The notes beneath the pieces were generated by a model that saw nothing but the letters and a program-made list of their open reading frames with translations, ran no database searches and was not told the origin of the DNA. Positions 12,358 to 21,242 of a stretch of 31,198 nucleotides of DNA are shown piece by piece (the first letter of the stretch is position 1; each line of letters starts with the position of its first letter). Made by a program: the position numbers and the translations under genes. The stretch lies in IMG/VR virus record IMGVR_UViG_3300022200_003166, positions 1 to 31,198 of that record; one strand, written 5' to 3'. The DNA comes from a virus.

Positions 12358-12938
12358 TGAACCGCAAACCAGTCAAAGGTGACACGGTCGAAGCGCGCGC
12401 CCACCAGTGGTTCTTGGAGGCGATCGACTTCCCGCCGTCGCCTGGCACACCGATCGTTGCGTGGGGGCCTGGGATGATGGCCATGTTCGCTGAGGCCGAG
12501 ATCGCCAAGCTGCGCGACTCCGACGCCGCCAACCTCAAGGTCATTCAGGAAGCCCGCAAGGCGCTGGGACTCAAGCCTATCGGATGCCAGCCGGGTGATG
12601 CGGTTGACGCTGGGTTGGTGGAGGAGATTCGCAAACTCCGCGAGGACAAGGCCAACCTACTGGAGACGATCCATAACTGTCTGATTGTCGCCGGTGCTCC
12701 GGCAGACCTGGACGCTCTACGCTTAGACATGGCCAACAGGGGAATGCTCAAGCCGGGTCGAAAGCCGAGCCAATTTATGGCTGAATTGATCCGAGATGGT
12801 AAGGAAACCGCCATCCGCAAGGCGTGGATGGCAGCCGAGGAAAGAGCCACGGAAGAGATGGTGAATCCATGGATCCCGGATAGTCCAACCCTGGACGACT
12901 ACACCAAGCAGGAACTAGGCGCACCCGAAACCGAGTAG
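12357..12938 (+). CDS. hypothetical protein, last of the early-type small genes
   Basis: 193 residues from ATG 12357; GTG 12354 is an alternative. A central helical stretch (LVEEIRKLREDKANLLETIH) and a C-terminal helical region (AIRKAWMAAEERATEEM) dominate. The LRED-type segments resemble coiled-coil tails seen in Ead-type accessory proteins. No catalytic motif. It is followed by a 42-nt gap with a candidate promoter for the spike gene. Confidence 0.55.
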   Translation: MNRKPVKGDTVEARAHQWFLEAIDFPPSPGTPIVAWGPGMMAMFAEAEIAKLRDSDAANLKVIQEARKALGLKPIGCQPGDAVDAGLVEEIRKLREDKANLLETIHNCLIVAGAPADLDALRLDMANRGMLKPGRKPSQFMAELIRDGKETAIRKAWMAAEERATEEMVNPWIPDSPTLDDYTKQELGAPETE

Positions 12939-12945
12939 GCACGGT

Positions 12946-12972
12946 GTTGCGCAACCCGGAATCGGGTATACT
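12946..12972 (+). promoter_or_regulatory. candidate promoter/operator before the spike gene
   Basis: TATACT at 12967-12972 ends 8 nt before the ATG at 12981. Just upstream are a perfect 10-bp palindrome GTTGCGCAAC (12946-12955) and a small CCCG/CGGG hairpin (12955-12966). No good -35 hexamer is present, so an activator or a phage-specific factor might be needed. It lies at the border between early-type and virion genes. Confidence 0.4.
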
Positions 12973-12980
12973 GCGAGCCG

Positions 12981-15560
12981 ATGCCAACGACTACCACCAG
13001 CACGCTCGGCTCCGGCGGAGACTACGCAACCATATTAGCCTGGAATACGGCCCGGAATACGGCAGCGGCCAGCGGTGACACGGAGCGTCTGGAGATCCTT
13101 GCTGGCAGCTACTCTACCGATCTCGTCGTCACGCTGAGCGGCTGGACCGCTGGCGTCATCGTCGAGGTCGTCGCACAAGACGGCTTCGGCAGCGTCACGA
13201 TGACAGGTGCTCGCCTGACGAACGGGGCAACCGGCGCGACCAGCTTGCTGATCGAGGGTATCGAGTTCGACCAGTCAACGCTGGGCAGCTTCAACCGCAG
13301 CTTCCGCACCGATGGGACTATCACCGAGAATCGGGATGCGACCATCAGGAATTGCAGCTTCCACAGCGCACCTGCGGTCACAGCCAACGGCATCAGCCAC
13401 GCCCAGACCATGGGCACGTTCACCTCAACGCTGACCTTCGAGAACTGCGTATTCTACGGCAACGACTCCACGTATATCCCGATCGCTCTGGCATCACAGA
13501 GCGGCGATCTAGTAGTGCGAGCGAGGGGCTGCACCATCGACGGGACGCCTTGTTCCCTGACTTCGTTCGGTCGCGCTACTCCGCTGACCTACGACATCGA
13601 GTTTGCTGGGTGCCTTCTGGTTAGCTCGACGGCGATGACTGAGGGCGGCGCAGCTACCTATACGACTGCACTGGTTGACTGCATCCTTGGATCGGCCACC
13701 CCTGGATTCGATACGGAGACCAACTGCACGTTCTCAACGACGTTCAACGCGAGCGGAACGCCTGGGGCTGGCGAGGTATCGTTCACTGCATCGGCATCGG
13801 GCGACTACACGCTAGTAGATCATGCCAATAACCTGGCGCTGGGGTATTGCTCGACGGCGACGATGCCCGCAACGGACATTGTTGGCACCGCTCGCGACGC
13901 CTCTGAGGACGCTGGAGCCTACGAAGTTGCATCGGCTAGCCCGCCGCTAGGCGGCACGATGGACATCGGCTGGAACATGTCGCCGATCAACTACTACGCT
14001 GGTTGCCGGCCGTTCTTGGACATGATGAAATCCATCATTGCTCCGGTGTCGCGGCAAATCAGCCCGAACATCTGGGCTGACGGGCGCGAAGTGACGGTCG
14101 ACGCAAACGGCTACCCGCAGTCGGTGCTGTCGAACCAAGAGATCGTTTACGTCATCACAAGCAGTGATGAGGACTCGGAATGGCCATCGGGAACCTACGT
14201 GTTCCGCACTGATGGCGACATGACGTTCACCGTCACGGGCGGGACGGGGCTCACCGAAACCAGTCCAGGTGTCTGGGAGTTCACGAGCGACGGCGCTTCG
14301 GGGTTGCAGCTACGCATCACCGCGATAGTGACTCCGCCTACCTACATGACGATGGTCCACGAGGATCACGTCACGGCAAGCGATGGTGGCGAGTTGTTCC
14401 ATCCTACGTTTGTCGCGCAGGTTACAGGCCGCCCGTTGCTCCGGTTCATGAACTGGCTGGCGACAAAGAACTCGACGACGACCGACACGCTACGACCACA
14501 GTCTTACCTCTACTGGGGCGGGGACTATGGCGTGCCCATCGAGGTATGTGTCGCGCTGGCCAACAAGCTCGGTTGCGATATGTGGTATTGCATCCCCCAC
14601 CAAGCCACAGACGCAGCAGTCACAGCAGCAGCGACGAAGCTCCTGGATTGTGACGGCACGGTATACGTCGAATACAGCAATGAAACCTGGAACGGAGTCT
14701 TCCAGCAGACAACGTATGTCGGCGACCAGGGTGCTCTGATCTGGCCCGCGGAGTCGGTAACAATCCAGCGACTATGGTATACGATCCGCCGCAGTCGTGA
14801 GTGTTGGGCGCTTATGCACACTGCGGGATTGACGCAGGGCACCAAGATGCAGCGCGTGCTGGCATCTCAGGCAGCCAATAGCTGGTTGTGCGACCAGATG
14901 ATGCTGGCCGAGAGCAGCGCCGCTGTGGGGGTCGTTGACATCCTGTCGATTGCGCCTTACTTCGGTGGTGCAACGTCAAGCGCACAGAGCGCGTGGCATC
15001 AAACTAGAACGACGGAGCAATTCTTCAGTGACTACACCGCAGCCGACTCGACGGAAGTCAACGGGGTAGCGAAGGCGATCGAGGTATCGCTCGGCTACGT
15101 CCAAAGCCACATTGATCTAGGCTACGGGCTGCCGATCGTTCTCTACGAGGGCGGCCAGCACTACGCGCCAGCAGTCGCTAGCGATGCTGCACTGCGAGCG
15201 TATCTGCTGACGATGCAGAACGTCCCCGAGATGGGGTCTGCGTATGCGACATACCTCCAGGGCCTAGAAGACCTAGGAGTCCAGGGGTTCTGCGTCTTCA
15301 CGCTCGACCAACCACGAGGCAACGGCAAGGACGGTGACTTCGGGCACCTTCCGTTCGGCACGTTCTCTCCCGAACCGTTGACGCAGTATGTCAAATACGC
15401 AGCGGTGCTGGACTACATCGGGGCATCAGTGACGTTGTTCGCTGGGCACGGCGAGTTCGCGACAACGTTCCATCCAGCGGCGCTGGCCGTCAGTTCTGGC
15501 GCCGTCGTCTCTGGTTCCGGGGCGCAGCGCCTCTCACTTGGCATCGGCATCGGTATCTAA
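12981..15560 (+). CDS. tail spike: beta-helix plus GH-A-like glycosidase domain
   Basis: 859 residues. Residues 1-315 look like a right-handed parallel beta-helix of the pectate-lyase type: it opens STLGSGGDYATI, shows repeated IRNCSF/FENCVF rungs, and ends DIVGTARDASEDAGAYE. Residues about 325-800 carry YVEYSNETWNG with E568 preceded by Asn, and IVLYEGGQHY with E723, at the ends of strands and in the order of the acid/base and nucleophile of clan GH-A glycosidases. A short Gly/Ser-rich tail (LSLGIGIGI) ends the protein. It probably binds and cleaves a host capsule, O-antigen or exopolysaccharide. The ATG has no convincing SD. Confidence 0.7.
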   Translation: MPTTTTSTLGSGGDYATILAWNTARNTAAASGDTERLEILAGSYSTDLVVTLSGWTAGVIVEVVAQDGFGSVTMTGARLTNGATGATSLLIEGIEFDQSTLGSFNRSFRTDGTITENRDATIRNCSFHSAPAVTANGISHAQTMGTFTSTLTFENCVFYGNDSTYIPIALASQSGDLVVRARGCTIDGTPCSLTSFGRATPLTYDIEFAGCLLVSSTAMTEGGAATYTTALVDCILGSATPGFDTETNCTFSTTFNASGTPGAGEVSFTASASGDYTLVDHANNLALGYCSTATMPATDIVGTARDASEDAGAYEVASASPPLGGTMDIGWNMSPINYYAGCRPFLDMMKSIIAPVSRQISPNIWADGREVTVDANGYPQSVLSNQEIVYVITSSDEDSEWPSGTYVFRTDGDMTFTVTGGTGLTETSPGVWEFTSDGASGLQLRITAIVTPPTYMTMVHEDHVTASDGGELFHPTFVAQVTGRPLLRFMNWLATKNSTTTDTLRPQSYLYWGGDYGVPIEVCVALANKLGCDMWYCIPHQATDAAVTAAATKLLDCDGTVYVEYSNETWNGVFQQTTYVGDQGALIWPAESVTIQRLWYTIRRSRECWALMHTAGLTQGTKMQRVLASQAANSWLCDQMMLAESSAAVGVVDILSIAPYFGGATSSAQSAWHQTRTTEQFFSDYTAADSTEVNGVAKAIEVSLGYVQSHIDLGYGLPIVLYEGGQHYAPAVASDAALRAYLLTMQNVPEMGSAYATYLQGLEDLGVQGFCVFTLDQPRGNGKDGDFGHLPFGTFSPEPLTQYVKYAAVLDYIGASVTLFAGHGEFATTFHPAALAVSSGAVVSGSGAQRLSLGIGIGI

Positions 15561-15563
15561 CCC

Positions 15564-15989
15564 ATGACAACATTCCAGAAGTTCTATCAGTTCGTCGAAG
15601 ACAAGGCGCACGGCGTCCACAATCTCTCGGTAGGCGGGCACACGCTCAAGGTCGCACTAAGCAACGTCTCGCCAGTGGTCACAGACAGCGTGCTCGCCGA
15701 CATCACAGAGATTGCAGCAGGCAACGGCTACACCGCAGGCGGCGAGACCATCACGGTTTCGAGCAGCGCGCAGACCAGCGGTGTATACAAGCTCGTCCTG
15801 GCGGACGTAGTGTTCACATCTGCTAGCGCGGGTATGGCTGACTTCCGCTATGCCATCGTTTACAACGCCACGGCTACCGACGGCCCGCTTATCGGTTTCT
15901 TCGACTATGGCAGCACGGTCTCGCTCCCGGTTGGCGAGACTTTCACCGTAGACTTTGACGCGACAACGGGCGCGATAACCGACGTTTAG
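15564..15989 (+). CDS. conserved phage virion protein
   Basis: 141 residues. The sequence FQKFYQFVEDKAHGVHNL, LKVALSN, ADITEIAAGNGYTAGG and IGFFDYGSTVSLPVGETFTV follows a small beta-rich protein found beside tail-fibre genes in many phages. No enzymatic residues are evident, and a structural or fibre-associated role is likely. It starts 3 nt after the spike stop. Confidence 0.65.
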   Translation: MTTFQKFYQFVEDKAHGVHNLSVGGHTLKVALSNVSPVVTDSVLADITEIAAGNGYTAGGETITVSSSAQTSGVYKLVLADVVFTSASAGMADFRYAIVYNATATDGPLIGFFDYGSTVSLPVGETFTVDFDATTGAITDV

Positions 15990-15991
15990 CC

Positions 15992-17791
15992 GTGCGCATC
16001 GCCCTAGCAAACCATGGCGCGCACCCGTTCGTTGGATGGGTCCGCCGCAACATCGACTGGATGCCGCCGCACAAGGCTGGCCAGGTCGAAGGCGCCAGGT
16101 ATGTCCTGGGCAACAGCACCGGCAAAGACACTCGGGCCATCCACGTCCACGTTGAGCTACAGCCGGGCGAGCGCAGGTCGCTGGACATGACCGAGTCGCG
16201 CCCGTGGGACTGGGCGCCGGAACCGCCCAACGGCATGAGCTGGTTCGGCGGGCCGATCAAGCTCAACGGGCTGACGCTGCCGGTGCTCGACATCAAGACG
16301 GACGGCCCAGCATACGTCGCCCACATGCGCCTGCGGCACGGCGAGATGGTCTCGGAAGTCTGGTTGACGCAATACCCCGGCCAGCCATGGGCAGAGGGTC
16401 GCATCCTGACGGTCCACAGCACGCCGCGAACCGACAAGCTGCTCACGCAAGCCCCAGCCATCAAGTTGGAGTTTGGCAACGGCATCGTCTACGTCGAGGG
16501 GCGAGAGATCTGGCAACCGCTCGCAGACGCCAAGCCGGTAGCTGATGGGCAAGGCAACGCGCTCCCGTTCTCGGTGTTCTGGCCTAGCCACTCGACCGCC
16601 AAGCAAGGCGCGAGTTGGAAGATGCAGGCTGGTGGCCTCATCGGATGCGCCGCGCTCCATCGCCTGCTGCCGGACGGCAACCCGCAATACGCTCCAGGCT
16701 TCGACCCGATGGCGTGGAGCCGCCAGCACTGGCGTGGCGCAGTCGATCGCCTGCACGACTACGGATACCCGGTCGTCGGCATTGCGCCCACCAGCAGCCA
16801 GACAGGCAGCCAGGAGGACCAGCTATTTGTGCGCGGGGAGTCGTTGCTGCCCGGTGGAGCCGGAGCCGAACATGTCGCCTACCTGAGCGCGTGCAAGTAT
16901 GCCCAGCGCCCGTGCCATCACTACGAGGACAGCGGCGCACCGCTCGACCTGGCCGCGCACCCCGGCATGTTCTTCTGGAGCAGCCGACCGCACCGTCTAA
17001 GCCCTGACCGGCTCGGCAAGAAGCGAGACTTGGCCGCATGGGATGCGCCCGGCAACTGGTTCGGCCCAGATCGGGAGCACTGGCTGCTAGGCACGCTCGC
17101 CGCAGCTGCCCGCATCTACGGTTGCCCGATGCTCCAAAGGTTGCTCGAGCACCAAGCCACGAGCTTCCTTGCCGGCGAGACCATCGACCGCAGCCTGTCG
17201 ACATCACACTGCGACGCTGCCCGATCTGTCGGCTATGCGGGCATGGTGGCCGTGCATCTCTACGAGGGGCTGGCGAACCGCGAACTGGCGGACAAGGTGG
17301 CCGATCGCTGGGTCGATCGCGTCGAGAAGGTCTACGTGCCGGAGTTGTCCGGGCTGCCTGGTGGCATCTGGGACAGTCGCGCCGATGAGAGCATCACCGC
17401 TGACCTTGACGGCTACCAGCGCGGCACCATGTTCTGGCAGCAGTCGCTAGGCGCTTACGGTCTGGACCTGGCCTGCACCATCATCGGCGGCAAGGGTGGC
17501 AGAGACCTGGCACTCGCAGCAGCCAAGGCAGTCATCGCCCACGCATGGCGCAAGCAACCCAACGGGCGCTGGATCTTCTGGGACAACGTCGGCTACACGG
17601 ATGGCACGGTTCTGCCGGCAGCCGAATACGTCGAGGGCAAGGGGGCGCATCGCACCGGATGGTTCGACCACTCGTGGGCGGTCCCCGGCATCGCAACGAT
17701 CCTTCGCCACGAGCCATACCACGCCGAGGCGCTACAGATCTGGGACCAAGTCGCAAACGGCGGCGGGTCATGGGTTCCGCCAGGCGTCTAG
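15992..17791 (+). CDS. large virion-associated protein, alpha/alpha-toroid-like
   Basis: 599 residues from GTG 15992, two bases after the preceding TAG; the SD is poor. The N-terminal third is beta-rich (FVGWVRRNIDW, ARYVLGNSTG, SWFGGPIKLNG). The C-terminal two thirds have repeated helical pairs rich in Trp, Tyr and His (HYEDSGAPLDLAAHPGMFFW, MFWQQSLGAYGLDLAC, GWFDHSWAVPGIATIL), as in alpha/alpha-toroid polysaccharide lyases and hydrolases. Phage proteins with this architecture are known next to tail-fibre genes but without established activity. Catalytic residues cannot be assigned. Confidence 0.55.
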   Translation: MRIALANHGAHPFVGWVRRNIDWMPPHKAGQVEGARYVLGNSTGKDTRAIHVHVELQPGERRSLDMTESRPWDWAPEPPNGMSWFGGPIKLNGLTLPVLDIKTDGPAYVAHMRLRHGEMVSEVWLTQYPGQPWAEGRILTVHSTPRTDKLLTQAPAIKLEFGNGIVYVEGREIWQPLADAKPVADGQGNALPFSVFWPSHSTAKQGASWKMQAGGLIGCAALHRLLPDGNPQYAPGFDPMAWSRQHWRGAVDRLHDYGYPVVGIAPTSSQTGSQEDQLFVRGESLLPGGAGAEHVAYLSACKYAQRPCHHYEDSGAPLDLAAHPGMFFWSSRPHRLSPDRLGKKRDLAAWDAPGNWFGPDREHWLLGTLAAAARIYGCPMLQRLLEHQATSFLAGETIDRSLSTSHCDAARSVGYAGMVAVHLYEGLANRELADKVADRWVDRVEKVYVPELSGLPGGIWDSRADESITADLDGYQRGTMFWQQSLGAYGLDLACTIIGGKGGRDLALAAAKAVIAHAWRKQPNGRWIFWDNVGYTDGTVLPAAEYVEGKGAHRTGWFDHSWAVPGIATILRHEPYHAEALQIWDQVANGGGSWVPPGV

Positions 17792-17841
17792 CCGCGCACA
17801 ACACAACCGAAGCACCAAGCAAACCAACCCCGGAGATACCA

Positions 17842-18096
17842 ATGTCAGGCGTATACGATCAAGCAGGCTCCGCGCAGAAGTTGCGCGAGATCACCCCATC
17901 CGACACGACGCTTCTCGACCCGCCAGCAGACGCGCTGCACATCAGCGTTGCGGGCAACGTCAAGATCACCGACCCGAGCGGCTACGAGACCATCGTGCCG
18001 AACGTGCCCGCAGGCATCTGGCCGCAGACCTGCATCAAGGTGTGGTCAACGGACACCACGGCGACGGTCACGCACATCTACTACAAGCACCGCTAG
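17842..18096 (+). CDS. spike-base-like small virion protein
   Basis: 84 residues from ATG 17842 with SD CGGAGA. EITPSDTTLLDPPADALHI, VKITDPSGYETIVPNVPAG and CIKVWSTDTTATV follow the pattern of the small spike-base protein family (RCAP_rcc01079 type), which forms a beta-barrel adaptor for spikes. The neighbouring spike and fibre genes agree. Longer in-frame readings upstream run through the previous gene and are not real. Confidence 0.6.
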   Translation: MSGVYDQAGSAQKLREITPSDTTLLDPPADALHISVAGNVKITDPSGYETIVPNVPAGIWPQTCIKVWSTDTTATVTHIYYKHR

Positions 18097-18104
18097 GAGG
18101 CCGC

Positions 18105-18386
18105 ATGGCCTACCAAGACCAGGAGCCGCAGCAGTTCTCGATCTTCGAGGTCGACTGCATCGTTACGCCACTGCAAGCCAACGAGGCTTGGGAATCCATC
18201 TGCGAGACTATCGACGGGCTGCGCTACCACGTGGTAGAGCTGCTACTCGACAAGCTGCACATGGACGCCAGCAACAAGGAAGTCTTGGACTATGCAGAGT
18301 CGATTTGCTGCGAACACGCCACGCTGCGAGTCCGGCTGGCTGCTGCGACGCGGGCCAAGCTGGCTGATATGGGGGTGCTTGCTTGA
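18105..18386 (+). CDS. hypothetical protein
   Basis: 93 residues from ATG 18105 with SD AGGAGG. Mostly helical and acidic (CETIDGLRYHVVELLLDKLH), with a Cys pair (ESICCEH). It overlaps the downstream methyltransferase by TTGA. No family recognised. It could be a small chaperone or regulator linked to the late operon, but this is speculation. Confidence 0.55.
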   Translation: MAYQDQEPQQFSIFEVDCIVTPLQANEAWESICETIDGLRYHVVELLLDKLHMDASNKEVLDYAESICCEHATLRVRLAAATRAKLADMGVLA

Positions 18387-19549
18387 TAGCCAAACAGATC
18401 GAGCACCTGTCGGTTCCTATAGCCGACTTGACGCCGGACCCGGCCAACGCACGCAAGCACGGGCAGAAGAACCTAGACGCCATCAAGGCATCGCTGCACA
18501 AGTTCGGGCAACGCAAGCCGATCGTGGTGCAGAGCGAGGGGATGATTGTCCGCGCTGGTAACGGCACGCTAGAGGCCGCCAAGGCGCTTGGATGGACTCA
18601 CCTGGCGGCAGTCGTCATCGACGAGGACAACGCCACCGCATCGCAGTTCGCCATCGCCGACAATCGAACGGGCGAGCTAGCGGAATGGGACGACGAGACG
18701 CTTGCTAGCCTGCTCGACGGCATGGACGACGAGACGCGCAACTCGCTGGCGTTTGACGAGAAGGACATGCGCCAGTTGATGTCAGGGCTGGAGCCTACCG
18801 ACATCGTCGAGGATGAGGCACCGCCTGTTCCTGATGAGCCTGTGACGAAGCCTGGCGACCTGTGGCTGCTTGGCGAGCATCGGTTGCTTTGTGGTGATTC
18901 TGCCAAAGCGGAGGATGTTGGCAGGCTGATGGCTGGTGGTGTTGCATCGCTAGTGTTCACCGATCCTCCATATGGGATCAGCTACCAGTCGAACATGCGC
19001 ACGAAGTCTGCCAAGTTCGCCGTCATTGATGGAGATGATGCGATCGCTACGGAGTGGGTTGCGCCAGCCATGTCTCATAGCAGCGGATGGGTGTTTATCT
19101 GGACGACTTGGAGGGTGCTAACAGAGTGGACCGAAGCCGTAAGCCAGATTGGCGACATGAGCAACTTGGTAGTGTGGCACAAAGGCGGAGGAGGCATTGG
19201 CGACCTAAAGCGAACTTTCTCGACTGATTACGAGGTGGCGATGGTTTTCCATCGTGGATCAGAGTTGTGCGGCAAGCGCATCGGCAGCGTATGGTCATTC
19301 GGCAAGGACGCTGCGGCGAGATATGTTCACCCAACGCAAAAGCCAGTTGCCTTGGCTGCCGAGGCAATCGAGAAGACAACCAGAGGCGCGGCGCTGGTCC
19401 TAGACGTATTCCTCGGATCCGGCACCACGCTGATCGCCGCCGAACAACTGGGCCGAAAGTGCTACGGCATGGAGATCAGCCCCGCATACTGCGACGTGAT
19501 CGTCAAGCGGTGGGAGAACCTAACAGGCAAGCAGGCGGTGCGTGGCTAG
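18383..19549 (+). CDS. ParB-like / beta-class DNA methyltransferase fusion
   Basis: 388 residues from TTG 18383 (TTGA overlap). Residues 1-110 form a ParB/sulfiredoxin-like domain (VPIADLTPDPANARKH, LHKFGQRKPIVVQ, RAGNGTLEAAKALGW, AIADNRT). The methyltransferase part has DPPY at 194-197 before FLGSGTT at 343-349, the motif order of beta-class N6-adenine or N4-cytosine enzymes, ending in GMEISPAYCDVIVKRW. It would modify phage DNA, probably against host restriction or to mark packaging substrates; it lies directly upstream of the terminase genes. The recognition site cannot be read from the sequence. Confidence 0.85.
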   Translation: MIAKQIEHLSVPIADLTPDPANARKHGQKNLDAIKASLHKFGQRKPIVVQSEGMIVRAGNGTLEAAKALGWTHLAAVVIDEDNATASQFAIADNRTGELAEWDDETLASLLDGMDDETRNSLAFDEKDMRQLMSGLEPTDIVEDEAPPVPDEPVTKPGDLWLLGEHRLLCGDSAKAEDVGRLMAGGVASLVFTDPPYGISYQSNMRTKSAKFAVIDGDDAIATEWVAPAMSHSSGWVFIWTTWRVLTEWTEAVSQIGDMSNLVVWHKGGGGIGDLKRTFSTDYEVAMVFHRGSELCGKRIGSVWSFGKDAAARYVHPTQKPVALAAEAIEKTTRGAALVLDVFLGSGTTLIAAEQLGRKCYGMEISPAYCDVIVKRWENLTGKQAVRG

Positions 19550-19919
19550 TAAGCGCAAAGCGAAGAAGAAGCCCGCCAAGGTGGGCCGACCGCGCACCGA
19601 GATGACGGACGAGAACATCGACGCCATCCTTCGCACCGTGGCGCTTGGAGTGTGGCCGGATCGCGCTGCACAGATGCACGGCGTGAGCGCAGATGCGATG
19701 CGTATGCACAAGATGCGCAACCCTGACTTTGTTACGGCCCTAGAAAAGGCAGAAGCGCAGGCGGAAAGTGGATTCCACGGCAAGATCCTCCGACACACCG
19801 AAAAGCACTGGACCGCCGCCGCATGGATGCTCGAACGACGCTGGCCTGATAGGTGGGCCAAACGTGAGCCAGCATCCGAAGATGTCGACAACATCGAGCC
19901 AGATCCGAGGTTCGAGTAA
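19542..19919 (+). CDS. terS: terminase small subunit
   Basis: 125 residues, GTG start 8 nt inside the methyltransferase gene. After a basic N-terminus (KRKAKKKPAK) residues about 20-55 form a helix-turn-helix (VALGVWPDRAAQMHGVSADA), followed by NPDFVTALEKAEAQAES and the AAAWMLERRWPDRWA segment typical of TerS. It binds the packaging site and feeds DNA to the large subunit encoded next, which begins in the adjacent base. Confidence 0.8.
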   Translation: MASKRKAKKKPAKVGRPRTEMTDENIDAILRTVALGVWPDRAAQMHGVSADAMRMHKMRNPDFVTALEKAEAQAESGFHGKILRHTEKHWTAAAWMLERRWPDRWAKREPASEDVDNIEPDPRFE

Positions 19920-21242
19920 TTGACCGCTATAGCCACACCGCCTAGCCAGGACTTCTGGCGCATGGATGAGCCGGAGCTGGACGCATCTGGCGCCGTCGTG
20001 CGCGGTGGCATGTGGGAGCATCAGCGCAAGTGGTGGGACATGCCCAACTTCATCAAGGCGCTAGTGACGGGCTACGGCGGCGGCAAGACGATGACGCTGG
20101 GCAAGCGCACCATCTACACCGCTCTGCGCAATTCGCCTGTCCCCGTGATGACGGTGTCGCCGACCTACCCGATGGCAGAGGCCACGGTAGTCGAGACGAT
20201 CAACGAACTTCTCGATGGGAGATGCAGTGGCGAGAAGTATATGCGCTTCCGGCTGCTCAAGAAGACGCCATACACGTTCAACATCACGAACCGTCGAGCA
20301 GTCGCAACCATCAAGTGCTACAGCGGCGAGAAGCCAGCTAGGCTCAAAGGGCCGAACATGGCAGCCGCATACATCGACGAGCCGTTCATCCAGCACGAGG
20401 ACGTTTACAAGCAGGTGATTGCCCGCGTCCGGCATCCACTGGCCAAGCTGCGCGAGATCGGCTTGACGGGCACACCGGAAGGCGTGGTTGGTTGGGGATA
20501 TGAGTTGTGCGAGGGCGAGAAGGGTGTCAAGCAAAACGTGGGCTTCGTGCAGGCCAGCACCGACGCCAATCGTGCGCTGTCCCCTGACTACGTCGCACGC
20601 ATGGAGGCTGCCTACGACCCCGAGGCATTGAAGGCGTACCGCCATGGCCTGTTCGTCAACATGTCTCAGGGGCGTGTGTATCACAGCTTCGACTCGACCA
20701 TCCATGTCGTTGACTGCCCGATGCCAGCCCATGCAGAGCTTTGCGTCGGGATGGACTTCAACGTCGATCCGATGGCGTATCTGGTGTTCTGGCGAAGCGG
20801 TGACCGCATCCACTTCGTCGCCGAGTATGAGAAGTTCGACAGCGACGCCGAGGAGTGCGCGCAAGACATCCGCAACGATCATCCTAGCGTTCGCAAGATC
20901 TACCCAGATGCCAGCGGTGCGCAGCGATCGCACGCCGGAAACAAGGGCATGTCCGCCCATGCGTATCTACGCAAAGCAGGGTTCTCGCTGCAATGTCGGC
21001 CATCCAACCCAGCCATTGTGGACCGCATCAACGCTGTCAACGGCGGGCTTCGTAACGGCAAGGTGACCATCTCGCCAGAGTGCCGGAAGCTGCGCAGCTA
21101 CTTGCTAGCGAACACGCACAAGGACAGCCACAAGCAATCGCAGAAGGCTATGGGCCACCTGTTGGACGCCTTTGGCTACCCGATCGCCTATCTGTTCCCC
21201 GTCGACCGAGTGGCCGCACGGCTATTGGAGTTCCGTCAATGA
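19920..21242 (+). CDS. terL: terminase large subunit
   Basis: 440 residues from TTG 19920. ATPase: Walker A GYGGGKT at 51-57 and Walker B YIDEP at 151-155 (D153, E154), with GLTGTPEG as the coupling motif. Nuclease: RNase H-like acids D279 (GMDFNVDP), D330 (YPDASG) and D416 (DAFGYP). This is the complete set for a packaging motor that cuts and translocates DNA into the procapsid. It ends over the portal start (ATGA). Confidence 0.95.
   Translation: MTAIATPPSQDFWRMDEPELDASGAVVRGGMWEHQRKWWDMPNFIKALVTGYGGGKTMTLGKRTIYTALRNSPVPVMTVSPTYPMAEATVVETINELLDGRCSGEKYMRFRLLKKTPYTFNITNRRAVATIKCYSGEKPARLKGPNMAAAYIDEPFIQHEDVYKQVIARVRHPLAKLREIGLTGTPEGVVGWGYELCEGEKGVKQNVGFVQASTDANRALSPDYVARMEAAYDPEALKAYRHGLFVNMSQGRVYHSFDSTIHVVDCPMPAHAELCVGMDFNVDPMAYLVFWRSGDRIHFVAEYEKFDSDAEECAQDIRNDHPSVRKIYPDASGAQRSHAGNKGMSAHAYLRKAGFSLQCRPSNPAIVDRINAVNGGLRNGKVTISPECRKLRSYLLANTHKDSHKQSQKAMGHLLDAFGYPIAYLFPVDRVAARLLEFRQ

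Noticed and set aside
20061-20960. Long minus-strand frame opposite the terminase
   Set aside because: It mirrors the codon pattern of terL, has no family features and no start signal. Similar long shadows lie opposite portal and MuF (21353-22291, 22403-23311).
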